64,000 nucleotides of DNA from Pseudomonadota bacterium (GTDB lineage Bacteria; Pseudomonadota; Alphaproteobacteria; Rhizobiales; Beijerinckiaceae), in contig JAKAJL010000005.1 in NCBI GenBank assembly GCA_021813805.1, forward strand, positions 1-64,000, written 5' to 3'. The notes under the pieces are model-generated. The model did no database searches. It saw only the letters and a program-made list of their open reading frames with translations, and was not told the origin of the DNA. Positions 45,867-55,298 of the stretch are shown here, piece after piece. The translations under genes and the position numbers were made by a program. Every line of letters begins with the position of its first letter. Position 1 is the first letter of the stretch.

Positions 45867-46757
45867 CTACTGCCAATAAAAGAGGCCGGCCGCCGCGCTG
45901 GGCGGCACGCCGCGCCACAGGCCGAACAAGGCGGCGAAGATCGCCGCCGCGATGAATCCGTCGATCCGGTCCATGACGCCGCCATGGCCGGGAATAAGCC
46001 CGCTCGCGTCCTTGACCCCGAACCGCCGCTTGATCCACGATTCGAACAGGTCTCCCGCCTGGGCCAGCGCGCCGGCGGCAAGGCCGAGCACGAAAACCGG
46101 GCCGAGCGGCGCCTGCGCGTTGGGCCAGACATGGGCCGCCGCCGCCCCAAGCGCCGCGCCGCAAGATATGCCGACAAGAAAGCCGGACCAGGTCTTGCCG
46201 GGCGAGATGCGGGGCGCGAGCTTGGGGCCGCCGATCAGCCGCCCGCCGAAATAGGCGCAGACATCCGTGCCCCAGACCACGGCGAACAGCCAGCCGATGG
46301 CGCAGGCGCCGAAAAAGGGATCGTGACGGAGCGAAAGCACGGAAAGCAGCAATCCGCCGGCATAGAACAGGCCGGAGGCGGCCCAGAGCCGGAACCCCGG
46401 CCCCGCCGCCCAGACGAGAAAACCCACAACCGGGAGCGCCAGCAGAAAGGCGAACTCGATTCGCCCAACGCGAAAGAGAACGACGGCCGCGATCAGCAGG
46501 CCCGCGCCCGCCAGAACGCGCAGCAGGGGTAGCGGCGCCCCGATCAGGCGCTGCCATTCCCAGTTCACCCCCAGCGCCGCGATCAGCCAGAACAGGGCGA
46601 AGAACCAGCCGCCCAAGGCGAGCGCGCCGACCGCCGTTCCGGCCAGAAACAGGCCCGAGGCCGCCCGAACCCAAAGATCGTCAAAGCGATGGCGCGCCAT
46701 CAGGCCTTGCGCGCGCGCGGTCCCGCCCTCCGTCGGCGGCGTGCCGGCGTTATCCAT
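45867..46757 (-). CDS. cdsA: Phosphatidate cytidylyltransferase
   Basis: A 296-residue membrane enzyme making CDP-diacylglycerol. Seven to eight helices precede the C-terminal family signature KRRFGVKDASGLIPGHGGVMDRID near residues 250-273 with its metal-binding aspartates. Follows uppS with an 18-base gap. Confidence 0.96.
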   Translation of the reverse strand: MDNAGTPPTEGGTARAQGLMARHRFDDLWVRAASGLFLAGTAVGALALGGWFFALFWLIAALGVNWEWQRLIGAPLPLLRVLAGAGLLIAAVVLFRVGRIEFAFLLALPVVGFLVWAAGPGFRLWAASGLFYAGGLLLSVLSLRHDPFFGACAIGWLFAVVWGTDVCAYFGGRLIGGPKLAPRISPGKTWSGFLVGISCGAALGAAAAHVWPNAQAPLGPVFVLGLAAGALAQAGDLFESWIKRRFGVKDASGLIPGHGGVMDRIDGFIAAAIFAALFGLWRGVPPSAAAGLFYWQ

Positions 46758-46775
46758 GGGAGCGCCGCGACCCGC

Positions 46776-47558
46776 TCATGACGCGGACTTGACTTGAGCG
46801 AAGCCAGGGGCGACGCGGCCGAAACGCCGCTCGCGCGAGCGGAAGCTGGCGATCGCCTCCTCGAAGGCGGCGCGGTCGAAATCCGGCCAGTAGATCGGCA
46901 GGAAAACCAGCTCGCTATAGGCGGCCTGCCACATCAGGAAATTGGACAGGCGCATCTCCCCGGAGGTGCGGATGATCAAATCGGGATCGGGCGTCCCCGC
47001 GGTCCATAGCCGCGCGGCGAGCGCATTCTCGTCGATCTCGTCGGGATCGATCCGGCCCGCCGCCGCGTCGCGGGCCAGGGCGCGCGCCGCCTCGACGATC
47101 TCCTGGCGCGCGCCATAATTGAAGGCGACGATCAGGTCGAGCTCGCTGTTGCGACGGGTGCGGCTTTCGGCCTCTTCGAGCAGGGCGACGATTTCCGGCT
47201 TGAGATGGAGGCGATCGCCGATCACCCGCACCCGCACGCCGGCTTCTTCGAGCGTATGCAGGTCGCTGCGGATGAACAGTTTGAGCAGCCCCATCAAATC
47301 GGCGATTTCCTGGGGCGGACGCGCCCAGTTCTCGCTGGAGAAGCTGTAGACGGTGAGATAGCGCACCCCGAGGTCGCTCGCCGCGCGCACCGCGCGCCGC
47401 AAGGCCTCGACGCCGCGCCGATGGCCCTCGAACCGGGGCAGGCCGCGCGCCGCCGCCCAGCGGCCGTTGCCGTCCATGATGATCCCGACATGCAGACCGC
47501 CGCCGCCGGAGGAGCGCTTCGCCCCGGCGGCGCCGTCGATCACTCGCTGTTCGCTCAT
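46776..47558 (-). CDS. uppS: Isoprenyl transferase (undecaprenyl diphosphate synthase)
   Basis: A 260-residue cis-prenyltransferase that makes the lipid carrier for peptidoglycan and O-antigen. The catalytic Asp29 is in [13 protein letters not shown], and the C-terminal [19 protein letters not shown] signature is intact. The ATG at 47558 is used rather than the TTG one codon earlier. The N-terminus carries a Gly-rich tail of about 20 residues. Confidence 0.96.
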   Translation of the reverse strand: MSEQRVIDGAAGAKRSSGGGGLHVGIIMDGNGRWAAARGLPRFEGHRRGVEALRRAVRAASDLGVRYLTVYSFSSENWARPPQEIADLMGLLKLFIRSDLHTLEEAGVRVRVIGDRLHLKPEIVALLEEAESRTRRNSELDLIVAFNYGARQEIVEAARALARDAAAGRIDPDEIDENALAARLWTAGTPDPDLIIRTSGEMRLSNFLMWQAAYSELVFLPIYWPDFDRAAFEEAIASFRSRERRFGRVAPGFAQVKSAS

Positions 47559-47656
47559 CAAATCCGCCCGCCGCCTGAAGCCGCGCCGCCCGTCCGGCGC
47601 TCGAACGCTTTAACACAAATCAATTCGGGAAACGACGCCCGCTGGGCAGTGACCCC

Positions 47657-48217
47657 TCAAACCTGCATGATTTCCTTTTCCTTGGCCGCCAGCACACCGT
47701 CGATGTCGGCGATGGCCGCGTCGGTGGCCTTCTGCACTTCGGTCTCGTGACGCTTCTCCTCATCCTCGCCAAGCGCCTTGTCCTTGGCCAGCTTTTTCAG
47801 CACGTCCATGCCGTCGCGCCGCACATGACGCACCGCGACACGCGATTCCTCGGCGTATTTATGGGCGAGCTTGACCAGCTCCTTGCGGCGCTGCTCGTTG
47901 AGTTCGGGAATGCGGATGCGCAGGATCTGCCCCTCGACGGTCGGCGACAGGCCGAGATTGGCGTCGCGGATCGCCCGGTCCACCGCGCCGACCATGCCCT
48001 TGTCCCAGACCTGCACCGCCAGCGCGCGGGACTCCGGCACCGAAATGGTCGCGACCTGGTTGATCGGCATGGACTGGCCATAGGCCTCGACCATCACCGG
48101 CTCCAGCAGCGCGGCGGAGGCGCGGCCGGTGCGCAAGCCCCCGAGTTCGTGCTTGAGCGCCTGGATGGAGCTCTGCATGCGCCGTTTGATTTCAGCCAGA
48201 TCGAATTGAGCGCTCAT
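47657..48217 (-). CDS. frr: Ribosome recycling factor
   Basis: A 186-residue protein that splits the post-termination ribosome with EF-G. The family's coiled-coil and signature stretches are present ([35 protein letters not shown] near 134-148). Normal length. It follows pyrH in the conserved order. Confidence 0.97.
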   Translation of the reverse strand: MSAQFDLAEIKRRMQSSIQALKHELGGLRTGRASAALLEPVMVEAYGQSMPINQVATISVPESRALAVQVWDKGMVGAVDRAIRDANLGLSPTVEGQILRIRIPELNEQRRKELVKLAHKYAEESRVAVRHVRRDGMDVLKKLAKDKALGEDEEKRHETEVQKATDAAIADIDGVLAAKEKEIMQV

Positions 48218-48303
48218 GAATCACCTGTCCCGAACGGCGCCGGCGCGCCGGATATTCTATGCCGAATGGCCTTTGAAATAGACCATTCGAAACCGCGGCG
48301 GCC

Positions 48304-48330
48304 GCCTTTGCTTCCGGCGGGAGCAAAGGC
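48304..48330 (-). terminator. Hairpin after pyrH, weak terminator candidate
   Basis: GCCTTTGCT pairs with AGCAAAGGC around a 9-base loop a few bases past the pyrH stop. There is no T run behind it, so it could be a Rho-assisted end or a 3'-protecting hairpin rather than a classical terminator. Confidence 0.35.
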
Positions 48331-48337
48331 CCGTCAC

Positions 48338-49066
48338 TTAAGGCGCGACGAGGGTCGCCCTGCCCTGTCCCGACAGCGCCGCCGCGATGGCGCGCGGCTC
48401 CGCGATGGAAAAGACGATTATCGGAATCCGGTTCTCTCTCGCAAGAGCAAAGGCGGCGGTGTCCATCACCGCCAGATTTCTGGCGATGGCCTCGTCATGG
48501 CTCAAACGCTCGTAACGGGTCGCGGTGGGATCCTTTTTCGGATCGGCGGAATAGACGCCGTCCACCTGGGTCGCCTTCATGATGGCGTCGCAGGACAGTT
48601 CCGCCGCGCGCAGGGCGGCGCCGGTGTCGGTGGTGAAGAACGGATTGCCGGTGCCGCCGGCGAGAATCACGATCCGGCCCTTGCCGAGATGATGCAGCGC
48701 CGCCTGACGCGAATAGGGCTGGCAGACCGAGGGCATGGCCACGGCGGACAAGGCGCGGGCCGCCCGTCCGCGCTTTTCTATGGCGTATTCGATGGCCAGC
48801 GCGTTCATCACGGTGGCCAGCATGCCAATGGAATCGGCCCGCGCCCGCTCGATCCCCTTTTCAGCCCCGCGAATGCCGCGAAAGAAATTGCCGCCGCCGA
48901 CCACCACAGCGATTTCGGCCCCCAGCTCGGCGGCCGCCGCCAGATCGTCGGCGATGCGGTCGAGGGTCGCGGAGTCAAGGCCGTGGGTCAGGCCGCCCTG
49001 CAAGGCCTCGCCTGACAGCTTCACGACAACGCGTTTCCATTTCGGGCCTTGCGGCGAAGCGTTCAT
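48338..49066 (-). CDS. pyrH: UMP kinase
   Basis: A 242-residue amino-acid-kinase-fold enzyme phosphorylating [15 protein letters not shown] near residues 14-25, [11 protein letters not shown] near 56-66 and the [18 protein letters not shown] signature near 135-153 are intact. Usual length. It lies between tsf and frr. Confidence 0.97.
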   Translation of the reverse strand: MNASPQGPKWKRVVVKLSGEALQGGLTHGLDSATLDRIADDLAAAAELGAEIAVVVGGGNFFRGIRGAEKGIERARADSIGMLATVMNALAIEYAIEKRGRAARALSAVAMPSVCQPYSRQAALHHLGKGRIVILAGGTGNPFFTTDTGAALRAAELSCDAIMKATQVDGVYSADPKKDPTATRYERLSHDEAIARNLAVMDTAAFALARENRIPIIVFSIAEPRAIAAALSGQGRATLVAP

Positions 49067-49171
49067 GGAGACTTCCTAACCGACTCCCGGCGCGCGCCGC
49101 GATTCGGCCCGGCGGCGACGGTTGTAACTTTTTTTTCACACCGCTTGAAGGGTTGCGGCGCCCGCGCCCCA

Positions 49172-49203
49172 ATGAGAAAGGCGCCCGACGGCGCCTTTCT
49201 CAT
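49172..49203 (-). terminator. Intrinsic-type terminator after tsf
   Basis: ATGAGAAAGGCGCC and GGCGCCTTTCTCAT form a perfect 14-bp stem with a 4-base loop, beginning 16 bases past the tsf stop. The symmetrical A/T foot gives a T-rich 3' side on either strand. It should reduce read-through from tsf into pyrH. Confidence 0.75.
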
Positions 49204-49219
49204 CAGCGAAAACGAAAGA

Positions 49220-50149
49220 TCAGCCCTGGCCGCCCGCCGCGGCCGCCACTTCGGCGGCGAAATCGGCTTCCTGCTTCTCGACGCCCTCACCCAGCACATA
49301 GCGGACGAAACCCTTGAGCGCCACGGGAGCGCCAATCGCCTTGGCGGCCTCGGCCACCGCCTGCGCGACGGTCTTGGCGTTGTCGTGGATATAGGGCTGC
49401 TCGACCAGCGTGACTTCCTTGTAATAGGTCTTCAGGCCGGATTCGACGATTTTTTCGAGCACATGGGCCGGCTTGCCGGCGTTCTTCTCGCGCAAAACGT
49501 TTTTTTCGCGCTCCAGCGTCGCCGGGTCGAGACCCGAAGCGTCGAGCGCCAGCGGATTGGCGGCGGCGACATGCATGGCGACCTTGCGGCCGAGTTCAGC
49601 GAGCTGGTCCCTGTCGCCGGTCGATTCCAGCGCCACGATCACGCCGATCTTGCCGACGCCCTCGCTCACCGAGCTGTGGACATACTGGCCGATCACGCCA
49701 TGGGGCACGCTCAACGCCGCGGCGCGGCGCAGGGTCATGTTCTCGCCGATGGTGGCGATGGCGTTGGAGATCGCGTCGGCCACCGTGCCGGCGCCGCCCG
49801 GATAATGCTGCTTCTTCAGCTCGTCCACGTCTGCGACGCCCTTTTCGACGGCGACGAGCGCGATGGTCTTGACCAGCGCCTGGAATTCCTCGTTGCGGGC
49901 GACGAAATCGGTCTCGGAATTGACCTCGACCACGACGCCGTCGCCATCGCGCGCCACCACGCCAACCAGGCCTTCCGCCGCGACGCGGTCGGATTTCTTG
50001 GCCGCCTTGGACAGGCCTTTTTTGCGCAGCCAGTCGACGCCGGCCTGGATATCGCCGCCGGTTTCATTGAGCGCCTGCTTGCAGTCCATCATGCCCGCGC
50101 CGGTCATTTCGCGCAGTTCCTTCACCATCGCGGCGGTGATATTGGCCAT
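49220..50149 (-). CDS. tsf: Elongation factor Ts
   Basis: A 309-residue guanine-nucleotide exchange factor for EF-Tu. The N-terminal UBA-like domain has [19 protein letters not shown] near residues 8-26, and [10 protein letters not shown] near 78-87 is the EF-Tu contact. Length is typical of alphaproteobacteria. It follows rpsB, separated by 209 bases holding a repeat. Confidence 0.97.
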   Translation of the reverse strand: MANITAAMVKELREMTGAGMMDCKQALNETGGDIQAGVDWLRKKGLSKAAKKSDRVAAEGLVGVVARDGDGVVVEVNSETDFVARNEEFQALVKTIALVAVEKGVADVDELKKQHYPGGAGTVADAISNAIATIGENMTLRRAAALSVPHGVIGQYVHSSVSEGVGKIGVIVALESTGDRDQLAELGRKVAMHVAAANPLALDASGLDPATLEREKNVLREKNAGKPAHVLEKIVESGLKTYYKEVTLVEQPYIHDNAKTVAQAVAEAAKAIGAPVALKGFVRYVLGEGVEKQEADFAAEVAAAAGGQG

Positions 50150-50310
50150 GGGAATTTCCTTCAGGTTCTGGGCCGGCGCTCCAGCGCCTCGAGCCGAATG
50201 TTAAGACGGGAAAATTGTGAAAATCCGACGACGGGTGTCTCGGCAAGCATGCGGCGCGCCATGGCTCCAGCCGGCGCGCCGAAATAAAAACAGTGGCTTC
50301 AGGGCGCGCG

Positions 50311-50351
50311 CCCCTTCCCTCCCCCTCGTGGGGAGGGTCAGGGTGGGGGCA
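50311..50351. repeat. Dispersed palindromic intergenic repeat (REP-like)
   Basis: The stretch beginning CCCCTTCCCTCCCCCTCGTG and continuing GGGAGGGTCAGGGTGGGGG forms an imperfect hairpin. It closely resembles a GC-rich palindromic repeat seen scattered between genes in many alphaproteobacterial genomes. Only one copy is in this window. It lies just past the rpsB stop and could also act in 3'-end formation. Confidence 0.55.
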
Positions 50352-50358
50352 AACCGCC

Positions 50359-51363
50359 TCAGCCCGCGATCAGCCCGCGCGCCTGTTCGACCCAGCCGCC
50401 GACCTTGCCGGCGACCTTGAGCTCGGCGCCGATCTTGTCGGCGTCTTCGCCGGACATGGCGGCGAACTGCCAGTAATGAAACAGGCCGGCGTCATTGAGC
50501 TTCTTTTCGAGCTGCGGACCGACGCCCGTGAACTTGGTCAGATCGTCGGGCGCGCCGCGCGGCGCCGACAGCAGTTCAAACTGTTCGCCGCCGGCGGCCG
50601 CGACTTCCGCGTCGGCCGGCAGTTCGCCGACGCCGGGCTCTTCCGAGGCGCCGACGTCGACGCCCATCGCGCCCTGGCTGCGCGAAATGCCGTCGAGCGC
50701 GGCGCGGGCGATCAGGTCGCAATAGAGCGCGATGGCGCGGCCGGCGTCGTCATTGCCCGGGATCGGAAAAGTGATGCCGTCCGGATCGCAATTGGTGTCG
50801 AGGATCGCCGCGACCGGAATGTGAAGGCGGGCCGCCTCCTTGATCGCGAGCTGCTCCTTGTTGGTGTCGATGACGAAGATCAGGTCCGGGACGCCGCCCA
50901 TGTCCTTGATGCCGCCCAGCGCCTTTTCCAGTTTTTCGCGCTCGCGCGACAGCATCAGACGCTCTTTCTTGGTCAGGCCGGTCGCGCCCGAGTCGAGCTG
51001 GTCGTCGAGCTTGCGCAGGCGCTGGATCGAGGCCGAAATGGTCTTCCAGTTGGTCAGCATGCCGCCGAGCCAGCGGGAATTGACGTAATATTGGGCCGAA
51101 CGCCGCGCGGCGTCGGCGATCTGCTCCTGCGCCTGACGCTTGGTGCCGACGAACAGCACGCGGCCGCCCTTGGCCACGGTGTCGGAAACCGCCTTCAGCG
51201 CCTGATGCAGCAGCGGAACGGTCTGGGCGAGGTCAATAACGTGGATGTTGTTGCGGACCCCGAAAATATAGGGGGCCATTTTCGGGTTCCAGCGATGCGA
51301 CTGGTGGCCGAAATGGGCGCCGGCCTCAAGCAGGCCGCGCATGGAAAAATCGGGAAGCGCCAT
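50359..51363 (-). CDS. rpsB: Ribosomal protein S2 with C-terminal helix-hairpin-helix extension
   Basis: A 334-residue S2 protein. The first 230 residues are the standard domain ([32 protein letters not shown]). A tail of about 100 residues follows, with an acidic linker and a helix-hairpin-helix-like domain at about 273-334 ([15 protein letters not shown]). This extension is found in many alphaproteobacterial S2 proteins. The ATG at 51363 has GGAGAG upstream; the frame continuing to 51618 is upstream leader. Confidence 0.96.
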   Translation of the reverse strand: MALPDFSMRGLLEAGAHFGHQSHRWNPKMAPYIFGVRNNIHVIDLAQTVPLLHQALKAVSDTVAKGGRVLFVGTKRQAQEQIADAARRSAQYYVNSRWLGGMLTNWKTISASIQRLRKLDDQLDSGATGLTKKERLMLSREREKLEKALGGIKDMGGVPDLIFVIDTNKEQLAIKEAARLHIPVAAILDTNCDPDGITFPIPGNDDAGRAIALYCDLIARAALDGISRSQGAMGVDVGASEEPGVGELPADAEVAAAGGEQFELLSAPRGAPDDLTKFTGVGPQLEKKLNDAGLFHYWQFAAMSGEDADKIGAELKVAGKVGGWVEQARGLIAG

Positions 51364-51760
51364 GGTCTTTTCTCTCCGGTTCTGCCTCCGCGAGCCATTT
51401 GGGCCGGCTTTCCGGCCACCGGAGCGCAGCCTTGAAACAGGCGGCGCGACAGCTCGCGTGCGGGATGGGCGGCCTCCTACAGCAGGAACGCCGTTTTGGC
51501 AAGCGTTTCCGCGCGAATCATGCCGCCGCGCCAACCCAAGGGAAAATCGGCCCGCGACGATCAGCGCAGGGCCGGCGGGCCCCGCGTCTCGTTCCGCCAG
51601 TGACGCCCCATGCCGCAACGGTCGGCAATTTTTGAAAGGCGGTGAACGGCCGTTGCACGTTCGGTAGACTCCGGCTCATTGCCGACATTCCTGATCAAGC
51701 CCGTGACGGGCTCATCATGGGGATATGGCCGACATTCGTGGATTCTGGCCCGCCATGACG
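51364..51760. other. Leader region of rpsB and junction to an AT-richer segment
   Basis: About 400 bases without a supported gene. It should contain the rpsB promoter and 5' leader. A small palindrome AGCCCGTGACGGGCT lies near 51700, without a T run. From about 51750 rightward the base composition becomes visibly more AT-rich. No known riboswitch or leader fold was recognised. Confidence 0.45.
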
Positions 51761-52423
51761 TCATGCCACATTAAAGCAAGGAGGCCCGTATCGGTTTTCA
51801 CCTTGGCTGCCAGACAGAAAACCTATTTCAATGAGAACCCATGCCCACGGAACCAAGGACGCAACAAAAATCCATGCCAAATCGGGCCACTCGGCAGACA
51901 ATGGAAATAAAAACCACCACGCAACCCAGAACATCACCAACCATCCGGATCTGTCTCTATCATGCAGTCGCTTTATTACGATGCTTACCTGCGACAAAAG
52001 CGGCAAAATAAACAACAAATCTATAATAAGCGACCACAGCGCCATGTGCGACGGAATTATATAATGCATAGCGACGCGCACAAAGAAATAGATAATTAAT
52101 ATTACGGCGTAGTTAATCGCCATGTATGCCCACCAGCGGGCTCTATCTATGCGACCACGAAACATCGCCGGACTAAGTTTAAACTGTTGCAGTAACTCAT
52201 GAAGCGGAATCGAATTGACCCACGCTATGCAAATCGCTCCAATGACCATCGCTACAATATATGAGGCGAGGTAGCCGACGAGGACGCTATCCAAGCTCCC
52301 AACTCCTTCTCCTGCGGAAAGAATTGGTTTCTCGTATGCAATGCCACGCTGCGCCATCGCCGGCGCACTAAAGCTCAGCATCAAGACAATCGCGTTAGCT
52401 GCGTGCTTGAATCGGAGTTTCAT
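51761..52423 (-). CDS. DUF805 family membrane protein
   Basis: A 220-residue protein with an N-terminal signal-like helix (to about AMAQR at 25), then a helix, then the DUF805 domain: FRGRIDRARWWAYMAINY near 88-105, RLHDRDRSGWLVMFW near 150-165, and the C-terminal GSQGENRYGPP. DUF805 proteins are small inner-membrane proteins of unknown function. The gene uses many A/T-ending codons and is clearly lower in GC than its neighbours, suggesting horizontal gain. No obvious partner gene. Confidence 0.85.
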   Translation of the reverse strand: MKLRFKHAANAIVLMLSFSAPAMAQRGIAYEKPILSAGEGVGSLDSVLVGYLASYIVAMVIGAICIAWVNSIPLHELLQQFKLSPAMFRGRIDRARWWAYMAINYAVILIIYFFVRVAMHYIIPSHMALWSLIIDLLFILPLLSQVSIVIKRLHDRDRSGWLVMFWVAWWFLFPLSAEWPDLAWIFVASLVPWAWVLIEIGFLSGSQGENRYGPPCFNVA

Positions 52424-52632
52424 GGCCCGTAACCTTGGCTGGCATAACTCCTAGTAATGAGCACTGTCTTGAACAATGACGTGGATCAACATCGGGCCGG
52501 TGGCAGCCATCGACTGCATCTGCCCGCAATCTTTCCCGCGTAGGCCACTTGGCGACGGCAGCTTGCCGCCGTAAAGAGCCGGCCCCTGAGAACTGTGGGC
52601 GTCTCTTCTGGTTCGACGCCGCCTTCTAGCAC

Positions 52633-53682
52633 TCACTCTTCGACCAATCCCTCCGGCTTCTCGATCAGCGCCTTGAAGGCGGCGAGCAGCGCGCCGGCGG
52701 CGGGTTCGGCGATGGCGCGGCGGTCGATGGCGAGCGTGACGGAGATCATGGTCGCCACAGCAGGCCTGCCTTGCTCCACGATGATTCTCTGCTCCGCCGC
52801 GCCCAGTCCGAGCACGCTGGTCCAGGGCGCCATTACGGCGGGCAGCACGCGCCGCACGCCCAATCCGCCGAGATTGACGATCAGGCAGGCGCACTCCTCG
52901 AAGGAATCGGAACTGAAACGCCCGGCCAGGAAATCGGCGCGGGCGGCGGCGATCTCGTCGAGCGCCATTTCGTTCGCCGAAACGAACGTCGGCGCGACGA
53001 TTTCGCCCTCATGGCCGAGCGCGATCGCGACATCGGCGCGGCGCGCCGGTTCATGGCGTGCGCCGGCCCGCGCGACATTGGCTTCCGGAACCCGGGCCAG
53101 GGCGAGGGCGAGCGCCTTGACCGCGCAATCCAGCAGCGAAATTCGGGGCGCCAAGCCCCGCGCGTTGAGCCGCGCGCGGAACACTTCCAGAGCGTCGAGC
53201 CGGCACTCGACTTCCAGATGAACGACGGGCGCGCCCTCCGCCGCCTGGCCCAGAGACCGCGCGCCCCCGGCCGCCATCCGCCCGGCCTCTTGCGCCGCGC
53301 GCCGGTCCAGCGCGGCGCGCACGTCGGCTTCGACGATGCGGCCATGGGGCCCGCGGCCCGCGAGCGGCGACAGGTCCACGTCCGCCTCGCGCGCCAGACG
53401 CCGCGCCCGCGGCGACGCCGGACTCCGGGCGGGCGGCGGCGGGCCTGGCTCGATCCGGCCGATTTCGGCGTTGACCGCAATCGCCTCGCCGCCCGCCGCG
53501 ACAAATATATGGGTCAGAATTCCCGCTTGCGGCGCCTCGACGTCCGTCGTGCCGTGGGCGCCGGAGATTTCCGCCACCACCTCGCCGGCCTCGACGAAAT
53601 CGCCCGGGCGGCGCAGCCAGCGCGTCAGCCGGCCCGTCCGCATCGACGGCTCGATCGAGGGCATCAGGATCGCAATCGCCAT
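52633..53682 (-). CDS. Degenerate E2-like (dihydrolipoamide acyltransferase-like) protein
   Basis: A 349-residue protein with E2 architecture: lipoyl-like domain (1-77), peripheral-subunit-binding domain (about 88-125, ARRLAREADVDLSPLAGRGPHGRIVEADV), and a catalytic-domain fold (about 145-349). Two key features are missing. The lipoyl lysine position reads AEISGAHGTTDVE with His43 where E1-beta has Lys43. The C-terminal DHRxxDG motif reads DRRAIAEP (320-327), so the catalytic His and Asp are gone. It cannot be a normal acetyltransferase; it may be a scaffold. Last gene of the cluster, 9 bases after the DUF5076 gene. Confidence 0.85.
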   Translation of the reverse strand: MAIAILMPSIEPSMRTGRLTRWLRRPGDFVEAGEVVAEISGAHGTTDVEAPQAGILTHIFVAAGGEAIAVNAEIGRIEPGPPPPARSPASPRARRLAREADVDLSPLAGRGPHGRIVEADVRAALDRRAAQEAGRMAAGGARSLGQAAEGAPVVHLEVECRLDALEVFRARLNARGLAPRISLLDCAVKALALALARVPEANVARAGARHEPARRADVAIALGHEGEIVAPTFVSANEMALDEIAAARADFLAGRFSSDSFEECACLIVNLGGLGVRRVLPAVMAPWTSVLGLGAAEQRIIVEQGRPAVATMISVTLAIDRRAIAEPAAGALLAAFKALIEKPEGLVEE

Positions 53683-53691
53683 CGCGAAGCT

Positions 53692-53979
53692 TCAGTTTTT
53701 CGGCCGCAGACCCGACTCGATATGATCGAGGGCGGAGTCGAGCGCAACCCGGATGTCGGCGAGGGCGTCGACGGCGCTCATCGACGTCTCGCGCTCATAG
53801 AGCGTCGCCGCCTGCTGCGCCAGTTCCGCCAGCAGCCGGCCCCAGGCCTCGGGCTCGGCGAAAGCCCGCTGCATGGAGAGCGACAGGGCGCCACGCGAAA
53901 TGAACAGGCGCAGGATTTCCGTGCCGCCATGGGCTTCGACGTCGGGCGGAACCGACAGTTCATGCTTCATCTCGGACAT
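53692..53979 (-). CDS. DUF5076 family protein
   Basis: A 95-residue soluble protein resembling DUF5076 (GTEILRLFISRGALSLSMQ; EPEAWGRLLAELAQQAATLY). No catalytic motif is visible. It is encoded between the E1-beta and E2-like genes, so a role linked to this dehydrogenase complex is likely but unproven. Confidence 0.75.
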   Translation of the reverse strand: MSEMKHELSVPPDVEAHGGTEILRLFISRGALSLSMQRAFAEPEAWGRLLAELAQQAATLYERETSMSAVDALADIRVALDSALDHIESGLRPKN

Positions 53980-53991
53980 GAGGTTTGACCT

Positions 53992-55272
53992 TCAAGTCTT
54001 TAAGTAGAGTGTCTTTTTCACCGCGATGACGATATCGGCCTCGCTCGGCAGAGCAAGCTTTTCGAGATTGGCGGCATAGGGCATGGGGATGTCCTGCCCG
54101 GTCACCCGCGCCACCGGCGCGTCGAGATCGTCGAACGCCTCCTCCATCAGCCGCGCCGAGATTTCCGAGGCGATTCCGCCCTGCGGCCAACCCTCGTCCA
54201 CCGCCACGCAGCGCCCGGTCTTGGCGACCGAGCCGAGAATGGTCGCCATGTCGAGCGGCCTCAAGGTGCGCAAATCGATGACCTCGGCCTCGATCTCCTC
54301 CTCCGCCAGCCGCTCGGCCGCCTTGAGCGCGAGGCCGACGCCGTGGGAAAAGGCGACGATGGAGACGTCGCGCCCCGCCCGCGCGATATTGGCGGCCCCG
54401 ATCGGAACCAGATGGTCTTTTCCGCGCGGCGCCGGGAAGAGCTGACCATAGAGCTTTTCATGCTCCAGGAAGATCACAGGATTGGGATCGCGAATCGCCG
54501 ATTTCAGCAGGCCCTTGGCGTCGGCGGCGGAAAAAGGCGCGACCACCTTGAGGCCGGGGATATGAGCGAATAGCGCGGAAAAATCCTGGGCGTGCTGGGC
54601 GCCCACCCGCGCCCGCGCGCCGTTCGGCCCGCGAAAGACGATTCCGACGTTCAGCGCGCCGCCCGACATGTAAAGTGTCTTGGCCGCCGAATTGACGATA
54701 TGGTCCATCGCCTGAAGCGCGAAATTGAAGCTCATGAATTCGATGACGGGCTTCAGGCCGGCATAGGCCGCGCCGACGCCGAGCCCGGCGAAGGCGTGTT
54801 CCGTGATCGGCGCGTCCACTACCCGCTTGGGTCCAAATTCCTGCGCGAGGCCCTGCGTGACCCTGGCCGCGCCCTGGGATTCGCCGACCTCCTCGCCGAG
54901 TATGAAAACCAGCGGGTCGCGCCGCATTTCCTCGGCCAGCGCCTCGCGCAGGGCGTCGCGCACGCTGAGGCTCAGAGGCGGCAAATCCTCTTGCGCCTCG
55001 GCCGCCTGTTCAGGCGGCGCGGCGGGCTTTTCCATGGCGGCGATCAGCGCGATCGGCGTGTTGACCGCGACCTTTTCCGCGCCTTCGGGAACCAGAATGC
55101 GCTCGATCACGCCGGATGCGGCGGCCTCGACCTCCATCGTCGCCTTTTCGGTCTCGATTTCGGCGACGACGTCGCCCGCCTCGACATATTCGCCCGCGCG
55201 TTTCAGCCAGCGAGTCAGCTTGCCGAATTTCATTTCGGGCGAAAGCGCCGGCATCAGCACCCGCGTCGCCAT
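53992..55272 (-). CDS. pdhB: Pyruvate dehydrogenase-type E1 beta subunit with lipoyl domain
   Basis: A 426-residue E1-beta with a fused N-terminal lipoyl domain (about 1-78), a layout usual in alphaproteobacteria. The lipoyl lysine is Lys43 (EIETEKATMEVEA). The E1-beta part has EEVGESQGAARVTQGL, DAPITEHAFAGLGVGAA, FRGPNGARARVGAQH and PYAANLEKLALP. Start ATG at 55272 opens the lipoyl motif with a purine-rich GGAGAGAGGG upstream. Works with E1-alpha to decarboxylate a 2-oxo acid, probably pyruvate. Confidence 0.92.
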   Translation of the reverse strand: MATRVLMPALSPEMKFGKLTRWLKRAGEYVEAGDVVAEIETEKATMEVEAAASGVIERILVPEGAEKVAVNTPIALIAAMEKPAAPPEQAAEAQEDLPPLSLSVRDALREALAEEMRRDPLVFILGEEVGESQGAARVTQGLAQEFGPKRVVDAPITEHAFAGLGVGAAYAGLKPVIEFMSFNFALQAMDHIVNSAAKTLYMSGGALNVGIVFRGPNGARARVGAQHAQDFSALFAHIPGLKVVAPFSAADAKGLLKSAIRDPNPVIFLEHEKLYGQLFPAPRGKDHLVPIGAANIARAGRDVSIVAFSHGVGLALKAAERLAEEEIEAEVIDLRTLRPLDMATILGSVAKTGRCVAVDEGWPQGGIASEISARLMEEAFDDLDAPVARVTGQDIPMPYAANLEKLALPSEADIVIAVKKTLYLKT

Positions 55273-55298
55273 TCCCGCGCCCTCTCTCCGGCCCGCCG

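Noticed and set aside
51695..51715. Terminator at the palindrome AGCCCGTGACGGGCT
   Set aside because: Stem of only six pairs with a three-base loop and no T run.
52451..52894. A 147-codon minus-strand frame next to the E2-like gene
   Set aside because: It overlaps the E2-like gene in another frame and is very Arg-rich; no motif or ribosome binding site supports it.
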